Origin: an uncultured Blautia sp.
GTDB taxonomy: Bacteria > Bacillota > Clostridia > Lachnospirales > Lachnospiraceae
Assembly: GCA_948436455.1 (NCBI GenBank)
Contig: CAOJIB010000014.1
Location: 1-32,850 of the forward strand
Direction: 5' to 3'
Length of the DNA stretch: 32,850 nucleotides
Below the pieces are notes generated by a model. That model ran no database searches and was not told where the DNA came from. It saw only the letters and a list, made by a program, of their open reading frames with translations. Every line of letters begins with the position of its first letter. Positions within the stretch are counted from its first letter, which is position 1. Shown here piece by piece: positions 7,915 to 14,826 of the stretch. A program made the position numbers and the translations under genes.

Positions 7915-8618
7915 CCTTCCTCCTCCTTTATCGGGCAGAACCAGGCGGCCAGGCCGGCGATTGCTACCGTTGTAATGATAATGACAAATCCAGAAGATAT
8001 TTCCCGAAGCACTGGAAGCAGCCGAAACAACGTGCTAAGGAGCATCGCGCCGATCACCGCCAGCCGCACGGACCGCTCCTTCTTCGCCGGCGGGATAATT
8101 ACCGCCAGAAACATGCCGTAGATCGCCACGCTTAGAGCGCTCAGCCAAAATTCCGGCAAAAGATTTCCCAATACCGCGCCGCATAAGGTGCCAAACGTCC
8201 ACCCGGGAATAGCCATGCTCATGGCCCCGTAGGAATACCACGGACTTAAACGGCCCTTCTGGCTGACGCTGACGCCGAAAATCTCATCCGTTACGCCAAA
8301 AGCCACAAAAAACCGATGCACAAAGGGCACGCGTCGATCCAGCTTCTGGGACAGGGCGAAAGACATCAGGCAATAACGCATATTAATGACCAACTGGGTC
8401 AGCGCCAGCTCATACAAAGAGCCGCCTCCGACGATCAGAGGAAGCCCCGCAAACTGGCCGGCTGAGGTCAGATTCGTCAGGGAAATCACCGTCGCCTGCC
8501 AGGCGTTCAACCCTGCCAGAATCGCCATAATACCAAAGGTAAAGGACACGGCAAAATAGCCAAGGCCAATGGGAACGCCATCCTTCATTCCTTTTTGAAA
8601 ATCACTCCATCTATTCAA
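7911..8618 (-). CDS. azlC: AzlC-family branched-chain amino acid exporter, large subunit
   Basis: AzlC is the larger membrane subunit of the AzlCD exporter. The 235-residue product contains the typical N-terminal stretch GVPIGLGYFAVSFTFG and the segment NLTSAGQFAGL, followed by several membrane helices. The frame is open up to 8657, but those codons overlap the -10 element at 8648-8653. TTGGAGGTG is placed about 8 nt before a TTG at 8618, so that TTG is taken as the start. The stop overlaps the azlD start. The nearby ilvBN genes make branched-chain amino acids, but 18 kb separates them and no shared control element is visible. Confidence 0.9.
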   Translation of the reverse strand: MNRWSDFQKGMKDGVPIGLGYFAVSFTFGIMAILAGLNAWQATVISLTNLTSAGQFAGLPLIVGGGSLYELALTQLVINMRYCLMSFALSQKLDRRVPFVHRFFVAFGVTDEIFGVSVSQKGRLSPWYSYGAMSMAIPGWTFGTLCGAVLGNLLPEFWLSALSVAIYGMFLAVIIPPAKKERSVRLAVIGAMLLSTLFRLLPVLREISSGFVIIITTVAIAGLAAWFCPIKEEEG

Positions 8619-8647
8619 AAAAGCACCTCCAACCTTCTTTCCCGTCC

Positions 8648-8676
8648 ATTCTACCATTCCCGACAGATGGTTTCAA
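8648..8676 (-). promoter_or_regulatory. Promoter of azlCD
   Basis: On the minus strand TTGAAA, a 17-bp spacer and TAGAAT with an upstream TG (TGGTAGAAT) make a strong vegetative promoter. Transcription would start near 8641, only about 23 nt before the TTG start of azlC, which supports that start choice. Confidence 0.75.
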
Positions 8677-8750
8677 CGGATTTCGAATAAGTTGGAGATG
8701 CTTTTTCACAAATACCCATGCAAGGCCGCCTGTTAGCTGCCACTATTTTA

Positions 8751-10757
8751 TCAATCGACGATCTTATAATAAACCCGGGCAGTAATCCCATAGATCGCCG
8801 CATATACTAAAGCGAATATAACGGCAAACGCCGCGGTACAGCAACCGAACAGCTTGACATTATACATATTCAGCGTAGCTAAAAGCCGGCTGATCATCGG
8901 AAACGCAAAAGCGATGTGTATCCATGCCGTTAAAAGCGGCAGGAAGAATACCAGAAGCACCTGACTTTTAATCGACTGGCGCACTTCCTTTTTACTCATG
9001 CCCACCTTCTGCATAATCTCGAACCGCTCCCGATCGTCGTATCCCTCGGACACCTGTTTATAATAGATGATCAGCACCGTTCCCATCAGGAACAGGATGC
9101 CAAGGAACAGCCCCAAAAAGAACAGGCCGCCGTACAGCGTATAGCATTCCTGGTAATTCAGCTGCTTATAATCCCAGCGCATGGACAGCTCTTCGTCGCC
9201 CACCGTGCGAAGCTTTTCCTGCAGCGCATAGTCCAGCGCTTCTTTTTCCTCGCCGCTTCCCTTCACATCCATCTGCACAACCGAGCAGATTTGGCTGGCT
9301 GCCTTGCCGTAAACGTCGTTTTGCAGTTTCCACAGCTCTTCTACGACCTTCATATCCCGGACAACCATATAGTAGCTGTTGCTCCCCACGTAGATGGTCG
9401 CCGACCCGTCGTACGGGCCCTTTTCCAGCTTCTCCTGGATCTGGAATTCCTTTCCGCCCACAGAGATTTTTTCAAAAGCATACTGCGCGCCCGCCACTGG
9501 ATAAAGCAGGATTTCATCCTCCTTTAGCGTCTTTTCCTCTCCCACGATCTGGTTATAATCCTCCAGCGGGATCACCGATATCGTCACCATATCTTCTATA
9601 CGCACGTCCGCATCTGGATCGTACGCCTCTATCCGGAAGTCTGCTCCCCCGCCAAAAGCCGTAAACTCCAAACGGGTGAAGCTTTCCAAATACGTAACCT
9701 CCAGGCCTTTTTCCTGCGCCGTCTCCTGCATCATCTTGGCTAGCGCATCCTTCCATTCCCTGTGCGAGCTGTTCCACAGGGCATACTGCACCTCATGGGG
9801 ATAACGAGTGTCCATAATATCTCCCATGCCCGCGTACATGGATAAGGTGCCAGATACCATGATCAGAACACCGGTGCTTAAAATACAGATATTCGCCAGG
9901 CCCACGGCGTTTTGCTTCATCCGGTATAAAAGGCCGGAAACGCTTGTAAAATGCCGAGTCTTGTAATAAAATTTCTTATTCCAGCGCAGCATTTTAAGAA
10001 GAGCGATGCTCCCGGCGGTAAACAGACAGTACGTGCCGATCATGACCAGAATAACCGCTACGAAAAATAAAAGCAGCGCCTGCAGGGGGCTTTCCGTCGT
10101 CACCGCGATGTAATAGCCACCGCCCAGGCTTAAAAGCCCCAAAAGCACCAAAAGCGCTTTCGCCCGCGGCTCCCGCTCGCCGGCGCTTTGGCCGCGCAGC
10201 AGCTCGATGGGGTTCGCCAGCTGGATCTGCCACATATCCAGAGCCAGCGTCAGAAGAAAAACACAAAGAAACCAGGCGCAGGTGCCCGCCAGCGCCGGCA
10301 TGGAAATCATAAATCCGAAGGGCGCCGGTACACGCAGCAGCTTTAAAAGCGCCAGAAACAAAAGCTTACTTCCCAAAATCCCCAGAAACAGGCCGACAAA
10401 AAAGCTGATGCAAATCACGTAGAACGTTTCCCAGCAAAGAGTCCGGCGAATATGGCATTTCTCCATGCCCAGCACATTATACAGGCCAAATTCCTTCTTG
10501 CGGCGTTTAATCAGAAAGCTGTTGCTGTAGCAAAGAAAGATCAGGGAAAAAATACCGATCACGATGATCCCCAAAAGCAGGATAATCCCCAAAACCGCCC
10601 GTCCCGGCACCTGATCCATATCCGGATGAACAAACATGTAAAACATCATATAAAACATCGCAATATTAAAGATGCAGGTCAGGATATAGGGAATATATAT
10701 ACGTCGGTTTTTCCAGATATTTTTCCCCGCAAGCTGCGGATAAAAGAGACTACGCAT
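8751..10757 (-). CDS. BceB-type ABC transporter permease (peptide antibiotic resistance/sensing)
   Basis: The 668-residue protein has the BceB layout: an N-terminal helix after RSLFYPQLAGKNIWKNRR, several membrane helices up to about residue 310, a large extracellular domain of roughly 220-240 residues (from about MYAGMGDIMDTRYPHE to SMRWDYKQLNYQE), and a C-terminal FtsX-like block including RERFEIMQKVGMSKKEV. BceB permeases bind target-peptide complexes through the extracellular domain and signal to a histidine kinase. The ATG at 10757 overlaps the end of the ATPase gene by 8 nt and is preceded by GGTGAG; a GTG at 10766 is an alternative. No BceS/BceR pair is present in the window. The bacitracin-type role is inferred from family and promoter. 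Confidence 0.87.
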   Translation of the reverse strand: MRSLFYPQLAGKNIWKNRRIYIPYILTCIFNIAMFYMMFYMFVHPDMDQVPGRAVLGIILLLGIIVIGIFSLIFLCYSNSFLIKRRKKEFGLYNVLGMEKCHIRRTLCWETFYVICISFFVGLFLGILGSKLLFLALLKLLRVPAPFGFMISMPALAGTCAWFLCVFLLTLALDMWQIQLANPIELLRGQSAGEREPRAKALLVLLGLLSLGGGYYIAVTTESPLQALLLFFVAVILVMIGTYCLFTAGSIALLKMLRWNKKFYYKTRHFTSVSGLLYRMKQNAVGLANICILSTGVLIMVSGTLSMYAGMGDIMDTRYPHEVQYALWNSSHREWKDALAKMMQETAQEKGLEVTYLESFTRLEFTAFGGGADFRIEAYDPDADVRIEDMVTISVIPLEDYNQIVGEEKTLKEDEILLYPVAGAQYAFEKISVGGKEFQIQEKLEKGPYDGSATIYVGSNSYYMVVRDMKVVEELWKLQNDVYGKAASQICSVVQMDVKGSGEEKEALDYALQEKLRTVGDEELSMRWDYKQLNYQECYTLYGGLFFLGLFLGILFLMGTVLIIYYKQVSEGYDDRERFEIMQKVGMSKKEVRQSIKSQVLLVFFLPLLTAWIHIAFAFPMISRLLATLNMYNVKLFGCCTAAFAVIFALVYAAIYGITARVYYKIVD

Positions 10758-11517
10758 GGCTCTCACCGCCTGTCGCCAGCATGGTCAGGGTATCCGATAT
10801 CATATGATACATTTCCTGATTGCTCATATTTCCCCGATAGATCTGATGGAAAACCTCCCCGTCCTTAATAAACAGGATTCGTCCCGCCCGGCTGGCCGCC
10901 ATCGCGCTGTGGGTCACCATCAAAAGCGTCTGGCCGGCTGCGTTAATCTCGGAAAAAATGTCCAGAAGCTGCCCGGCCGCCTTGGAGTCCAGCGCCCCCG
11001 TCGGCTCGTCCGCCAAAAGCAGCCGCGGCTCCGTAATCAGCGCCCGGGCCACCGCCGTCCGCTGCTTCTGGCCGCCGGAAACCTCGTAGGGATATTTTTC
11101 CAGAATATCCCCGATGCCAAGCTTGTGCGCCAGGGGACGGATCTTCTGCTCCATTTCCCGATAATCCTTCCTAGCCAGCACCAGCGGCAGGTAAATATTG
11201 TCCCGAAGGCTGAAGGTATCCAGCAGATTAAAATCCTGGAACACGAAGCCCAGATGCTCCCGGCGGAACATGGCAATCTCCTTATTGCTGATCTTTAAAA
11301 TACTTTTTCCATCCAGCAAGACCTCGCCGTTCGTCGGCCGATCCAACGCCGCCAGTATATTCAAAAGCGTCGTCTTTCCCGAACCGGACTCTCCCATAAT
11401 CGCCACATACTCTCCCTGTTCCACGCTAAAACTCACATTCGTCAGCGCCTGCACCTTGTGGCCGCCGAACCGGGTGGTATAGATTTTCTTCACATTCGAT
11501 ACTTCCAGTAAAGCCAT
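10750..11517 (-). CDS. BceA-type ABC transporter ATP-binding protein
   Basis: This 255-residue ATPase powers the BceB-type permease encoded immediately downstream. It has Walker A GESGSGKT (42-49), Q-loop Gln94 in FVFQDFNLLD, signature VSGGQKQR (146-153) and Walker B LLLADEPT (166-173), and the family-typical FNLLDTFSLRDNIYLPL. The frame is open to 11682, but AGGAGG lies 9 nt before the ATG at 11517, and the product MALLEVSNVKKIYTTRFGG has the standard N-terminus. The upstream codons overlap the promoter and operator. Expression is probably driven by a BceR-like regulator acting at 11633-11668. Relatives include general macrolide-type exporters, but the partner permease points to the Bce class. 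Confidence 0.92.
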   Translation of the reverse strand: MALLEVSNVKKIYTTRFGGHKVQALTNVSFSVEQGEYVAIMGESGSGKTTLLNILAALDRPTNGEVLLDGKSILKISNKEIAMFRREHLGFVFQDFNLLDTFSLRDNIYLPLVLARKDYREMEQKIRPLAHKLGIGDILEKYPYEVSGGQKQRTAVARALITEPRLLLADEPTGALDSKAAGQLLDIFSEINAAGQTLLMVTHSAMAASRAGRILFIKDGEVFHQIYRGNMSNQEMYHMISDTLTMLATGGESHA

Positions 11518-11594
11518 CCTTTCTTCCCTCCTGTCTGTGCGCTCCCGAAAAATAGAAGCGCCCCGTCCTGTTGCTTTTCTTATTATCTGCCTAC

Positions 11595-11668
11595 AGTATA
11601 GAAAAAAGCACGGCTCCCTGCCATAGCTTTGACTTACATTTTTCTTCGGCGGCTTACAAAATTGTAAG
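11595..11668 (-). promoter_or_regulatory. Promoter with BceR-type operator upstream of the BceAB-type operon
   Basis: GCTTACAAAATTGTAAGC (11652-11669) is an 18-bp perfect palindrome that contains TTACA-AAAT-TGTAA. A further CTTACA half-site lies 20 bp away at 11633-11638. On the minus strand the -10 TATACT is at 11600-11595 and a weak ATGGCA -35 at 11624-11619. Half-site to -10 distance, half-site spacing and -35 position are all identical to those at 7417-7489. Confidence 0.8.
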
Positions 11669-11699
11669 CTTTGGAAAATCAATCCGTTTTTTCCGCTCC

Positions 11700-11728
11700 T
11701 TGACAGCTTTTCCCATTTGTGCTATGTT
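11700..11728 (+). promoter_or_regulatory. Promoter of the riboswitch-antiporter transcript
   Basis: TTGACA at 11700-11705, a 17-bp spacer, and TGCTATGTT giving an extended -10 at 11723-11728. Transcription would start near 11735, just ahead of the riboswitch. It diverges from the BceAB-type operon. Confidence 0.8.
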
Positions 11729-11740
11729 AGTCCCGTAATA

Positions 11741-11910
11741 GGAAATTCCTGTGAGGGAGTAGTGAGCACATCCCGGATGTGTGGCAAGTCAACAAACCCG
11801 GCCTTTTTGGTCTGGCTTGCCTTAAAAAACGAGACTCATGTATAACGAAAGCGCCGGCAAAGCGTCTCTATTGCCGGATCTTGCCAGTTATCATCGGGTC
11901 TTTTCTTTTG
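11741..11910 (+). ncRNA. yybP-ykoY (manganese) riboswitch with expression platform
   Basis: Three conserved elements of this aptamer are present in order: GAGGGAGTAG (11753-11762), GGCAAGTCAACA (11783-11794), and ACGAGAC (11829-11835). The stem GGCAAG/CTTGCC that flanks the variable arm is intact, and CACAT/ATGTG forms a side hairpin at 11767-11781. Downstream, CCGGCAA/TTGCCGG (11854-11877) and a GTCTC that can pair with the GAGAC of the aptamer suggest alternative folds, ending in a U-rich run (11899-11909). Members of this class bind Mn2+ and control Mn export or related membrane proteins. I infer transcriptional control; the exact terminator fold is not certain. Confidence 0.83.
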
Positions 11911-11938
11911 CAATTAAATAGGAAAGGAATAACGAAAA

Positions 11939-12901
11939 ATGGAACTTACGTACGTCATTGTTTTGTTTCTTGTGGGCATCGTATTGATCGTCAAAGGCGG
12001 CGACGTCTTCGTAGACGCAGCCTCTTGGTTCGCCGAGGTCAGCGGTATTCCCAAAGTCATCGTAGGAGCGACAATCGTCAGCATCGCCACGACGCTGCCG
12101 GAATTACTGGTTTCCGCCATGGCGGCCCTGGACGGAAAGGTAGATATGTCCATCGGCAACGCCATCGGCAGCGTTACCGTGAATATCGGCCTGATTATGG
12201 CGATTTCCATCTTCTGCATGCCAGGCGCAATCAAACGGGCGGACTATTTATCCAAGTCCGTCCTGATGGTAGCCGCCGCCCTGCTGATTGTAATCAGCGG
12301 CTTTATGGGACAGATGAATCTTTGGCTTTCTCTCGTACTGCTTTTGATCTTCGTCGTTTTCATCTATGAAAACGTGCGATCCGCCAAAGCCTCTATGACC
12401 GTGGAAGCTCAGGAGGCAAGAGAAGCTCCTGATCGACAGGAAATCCTTGCCAACGGCATAAAATTCGTCGTTGGCGCGGCGGCAATCGTCGTCGGCGCAG
12501 ATCTGCTGGTCGATAACGGCAGCGAACTGGCCCGATTCGTCGGAGTATCCGAACGGATCATTGGCGTAACGATCATCGCCGTAGGCACTTCCCTGCCAGA
12601 GCTGGTAACCACCATCACCGCCGTCTTAAAGAAGCAGTCCGCCCTTTCCGTCGGCAATATCCTTGGAGCAAACGTCATTGACCTGACGCTGATCCTTCCG
12701 CTGTGCTCGCTGCTCTCCGGCAAGCCGCTGCCCATCGCCCCCACCTCGGCCATGATAGATCTGCCGGCCTGTCTGCTGGTCGCCGCCATCGCCGTTATCC
12801 CCGCCATGCTCGCTTCGAAGTTCCAGCGCTGGCAGGGCGTGCTCCTTTTCGTGGTCTATGGCGCCTATCTAGCCGTCACCTGCACGCTCATAACCGCATA
12901 A
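11939..12901 (+). CDS. CaCA-family cation antiporter (YrbG-like), under Mn2+ riboswitch control
   Basis: This 320-residue membrane protein has the two inverted alpha repeats of the Ca2+/cation antiporter superfamily: GATIVSIATTLPELL with Glu55, and GVTIIAVGTSLPELV with Glu221, followed by GNILGANVIDLTL. About ten membrane segments are expected, with a charged cytosolic loop near residues 145-170. Members are usually annotated as Na+/Ca2+ exchangers; the preceding yybP-ykoY riboswitch makes Mn2+ efflux, or Mn2+-linked Ca2+ export, a plausible job here. AAAGGA precedes the ATG at 11939. It is monocistronic, with a terminator that overlaps the 3' end of the convergent glycosyltransferase gene. 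Confidence 0.9.
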   Translation: MELTYVIVLFLVGIVLIVKGGDVFVDAASWFAEVSGIPKVIVGATIVSIATTLPELLVSAMAALDGKVDMSIGNAIGSVTVNIGLIMAISIFCMPGAIKRADYLSKSVLMVAAALLIVISGFMGQMNLWLSLVLLLIFVVFIYENVRSAKASMTVEAQEAREAPDRQEILANGIKFVVGAAAIVVGADLLVDNGSELARFVGVSERIIGVTIIAVGTSLPELVTTITAVLKKQSALSVGNILGANVIDLTLILPLCSLLSGKPLPIAPTSAMIDLPACLLVAAIAVIPAMLASKFQRWQGVLLFVVYGAYLAVTCTLITA

Positions 12902-12933
12902 CTACAGAACTACCGTATGCTATGGCAAACCGA

Positions 12934-12973
12934 AAAATGCCCGGAGATGCCTCTACACATCGTCGGGCATTTT
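12934..12973. terminator. Bidirectional terminator shared by convergent genes
   Basis: AAAATGCCCG (12934-12943) and CGGGCATTTT (12964-12973) form a perfect 10-bp stem with a 20-nt loop, flanked by A/T runs that give U-tracts on both strands. The right arm and part of the loop code for the last residues (KMPDDV) of the leftward glycosyltransferase gene. Confidence 0.7.
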
Positions 12974-14014
12974 CCATGCCTGCGCCTCCTTTTCATAAGC
13001 GTTTGCTTCCTCTAGACAGGCCTGGCGAAATTCCTCGCTCTCCGTGGCCGCTTCAGCCATTTTCCGATAGCATTCGCTTAAGGCGCGAAGGGGCAGATCG
13101 CCGCTGCGGCGCACGTCGATCACTGCCTGCGTCTGGCCTGCAGCCGCCAAAAACCACTGAACAGCCTCCGGATAATCGGCTCTTTCCTGAAAATAGCAGC
13201 CGACCTCATAACATAATTCTGCGCACAGGGCATCGGGCATCAGCTTCCATGCCATCGAAAAGAAACGATCCGTATGCCCGGCGATGCGATGGGCGTGGCA
13301 GAGCACGCAAACGGCCTCCTCCGCCATTCCCTCCGGCGCGTCGGGCCGGGCAAGCGTAGCGGAAAATACCTCTACCGCATCGGCAAAATCCTGCGCCTCG
13401 CCGCTGATAAACAGTTCCTTGGCGTACATAGCGTGCAGCTTTTTAGACAGCCGCCCTTCCCGGGCGAAGGCCTGGCGGAATAGGGCGAAATCCCGTTGGT
13501 TATGCAGACTCTGAGGCAAGTGTAAAATCTCCACGTCGCTGTCGTATACCACCGGTTCTAAACGCACGGTCTCATGCACCATATCTACCCAGGTAAACGT
13601 CCGCAGGCGCTTATAGAGCTTCGGCCGGTATTCCCGGAGAAAATTGGCCGTCGTATTATATTGAGGCGGCGTTACGTAATACATCTGCACAATCTCGATC
13701 TCCGGCAGCAGCGCCTGCTTCAGCCGGGCTAGGCGCTCATGATTTTCTTCATCCAGCACCTCGTCCGCATCCGCCGAATAGATATATTCCATCCCCGCCT
13801 TGGAAAAAGCAAAATTCCTAGCGTCGGCAAAATCGTTTTTCCAGGCATAGTCATAGATCTTGTCGGTAAATTCCCCGGCGATCTCCTTCGTTTCATCTGT
13901 CGAACCGGTATCCACAATGATTATCTCGTCCATCAGATCGGCGATGGAGGACAGACACCGCCTAAGCACCGCCGCCTCATTTTTTACTATCATACAAAGG
14001 CTAAAAGTCACCAT
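12953..14014 (-). CDS. Family 2 glycosyltransferase (SunS-like layout with C-terminal helical repeats)
   Basis: The first 220 or so residues form a GT-A fold of family GT2: FSLCMIVKNEAAVLRRC, the nucleotide-binding IVDTGSTD (33-40), and the metal-binding DADE (82-85). The remaining part, about 130 residues, is helical and resembles TPR-like repeats (CYFQERADYPEAVQWFLAAA), as in SunS-like glycosyltransferases that modify proteins or peptides. The acceptor cannot be told from sequence. AAAGAGGAAG precedes the ATG at 14014. It starts 26 nt after greA and is probably read through from it. Its last codons lie in the terminator shared with the convergent antiporter gene. Confidence 0.85.
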   Translation of the reverse strand: MVTFSLCMIVKNEAAVLRRCLSSIADLMDEIIIVDTGSTDETKEIAGEFTDKIYDYAWKNDFADARNFAFSKAGMEYIYSADADEVLDEENHERLARLKQALLPEIEIVQMYYVTPPQYNTTANFLREYRPKLYKRLRTFTWVDMVHETVRLEPVVYDSDVEILHLPQSLHNQRDFALFRQAFAREGRLSKKLHAMYAKELFISGEAQDFADAVEVFSATLARPDAPEGMAEEAVCVLCHAHRIAGHTDRFFSMAWKLMPDALCAELCYEVGCYFQERADYPEAVQWFLAAAGQTQAVIDVRRSGDLPLRALSECYRKMAEAATESEEFRQACLEEANAYEKEAQAWKMPDDV

Positions 14015-14040
14015 ATTCTTCCTCTTTCATTTCTCGTTTT

Positions 14041-14544
14041 TTAGTAGCTCCGGATCTGGTCGCTACCGTCGTCGCCGGTATTTTCGATCTTCTTAATGAC
14101 TACGTAGTAGCCATCCTGGCCGCCGACTTGCACCTGGACCCGATCGCCTACCTTTTTGCCCCGAATCGCTTTACCGATGGGCGATTCGATACTAATCATA
14201 TTTTTCAGGGAATTGCCCCGGATGGAAGTGACCAGACGATATACTTCCGTTTCATCCTCATCCTCAAAATACAGCTCTACCGTATTATTTAAGCCCACCT
14301 CGTCCTCGCCGGATTCTTCTGAGATGATCTTCGCCGTCCGCAGCATCTTCTCCAGATAACGGATACGGCTTTCATTCTGATTCTTATCTTTCTTGGCCGC
14401 GTGGTATTCGAAATTCTCGCTCAAATCCCCGTGCGCCCGAGCTTCCTTAACCGCCTCTAGAGCTTCTTTACGAACCACCAGCTTCCGGTGCTCGATCTCT
14501 TTTTCTATTTTCTCTACATCCTTTTTTGTCAACTGCTCCCGCAT
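14041..14544 (-). CDS. greA: Transcription elongation factor GreA
   Basis: GreA enters the RNA polymerase secondary channel and promotes cleavage of backtracked RNA. The 167-residue product has the N-terminal coiled coil with the tip motif EARAHGDLSENFEYHAAK, including acidic residues Asp40 and Glu43 needed for cleavage, and a C-terminal FKBP-like domain with ISIESPIGKAIRGKKVGD. The family is usually about 157-160 residues; a short acidic C-terminal extension (NTGDDGSDQIRSY) accounts for the difference. TAGGAGGATC precedes the ATG at 14544. The upstream promoter is separated from the gene by a strong intrinsic terminator, so attenuation is likely. A GT2 gene follows 26 nt later. Confidence 0.95.
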   Translation of the reverse strand: MREQLTKKDVEKIEKEIEHRKLVVRKEALEAVKEARAHGDLSENFEYHAAKKDKNQNESRIRYLEKMLRTAKIISEESGEDEVGLNNTVELYFEDEDETEVYRLVTSIRGNSLKNMISIESPIGKAIRGKKVGDRVQVQVGGQDGYYVVIKKIENTGDDGSDQIRSY

Positions 14545-14616
14545 GTTTGATCCTCCTAGTCTTTGCTATGTATTTTCCGAAATTTCTCGACGCCCCGGCT
14601 ATTTTGTTCGCTTTAC

Positions 14617-14655
14617 AAAAAAGAAATGGCCGATAGGGGAGCTATCAGCCATTTC
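14617..14655 (-). terminator. Strong terminator hairpin in the greA leader
   Basis: On the minus strand GAAATGGCTGATAG, a CTCCC loop, and CTATCGGCCATTTC form a 14-bp stem with one G-U-type mismatch, followed after the stem by TTTTTT (14622-14617). It lies about 70 nt upstream of the greA start and about 70 nt downstream of the likely transcription start, so it acts either as an attenuator for greA or as the end of a small RNA. Confidence 0.85.
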
Positions 14656-14726
14656 GAGGGGAGTATAAATAATTAAATAAGGGGTTATAATGTAAAAAAA
14701 ATTTTTGAAGGGTAAATTCTTTTTAC
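14623..14726 (-). ncRNA. Possible short leader RNA upstream of greA
   Basis: A promoter at 14733-14761 and the terminator at 14617-14655 would define a transcript of about 105-110 nt without any convincing reading frame. It contains a second pairing, TGTAAAAA with TTTTTACA. The analogy is the E. coli greA leader, which releases GraL RNAs; existence of this RNA is inferred only. Confidence 0.4.
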
Positions 14727-14732
14727 AGTAAG

Positions 14733-14761
14733 ATTATAATATATTATCTGGAAAAAATCAA
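14733..14761 (-). promoter_or_regulatory. Promoter of the greA leader
   Basis: On the minus strand TTGATT (14761-14756), a 17-bp spacer and a perfect TATAAT (14738-14733). It is the strongest promoter match between parC and greA. An AT-rich 9-bp hairpin (14771-14803) lies between it and the parC stop and might be a weak parC terminator. Confidence 0.75.
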
Positions 14762-14826
14762 CAGAAATTCTTAAAAATCAAAGAAAGATTTTTCGATTTT
14801 TAAAGGTTTTTCCCCCTTTGGCATCC

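Noticed and set aside
12703-13359. Plus-strand frame of 218 codons over the antiporter end and glycosyltransferase
   Set aside because: It crosses a terminator and two real genes in other frames, is rich in Arg and Pro, and has no ribosome binding site.
14771-14803. AT-rich 9-bp hairpin after parC as a terminator
   Set aside because: TTAAAAATC/GATTTTTAA has no GC-rich stem, so termination is doubtful; mentioned only as a possible weak end of parC.
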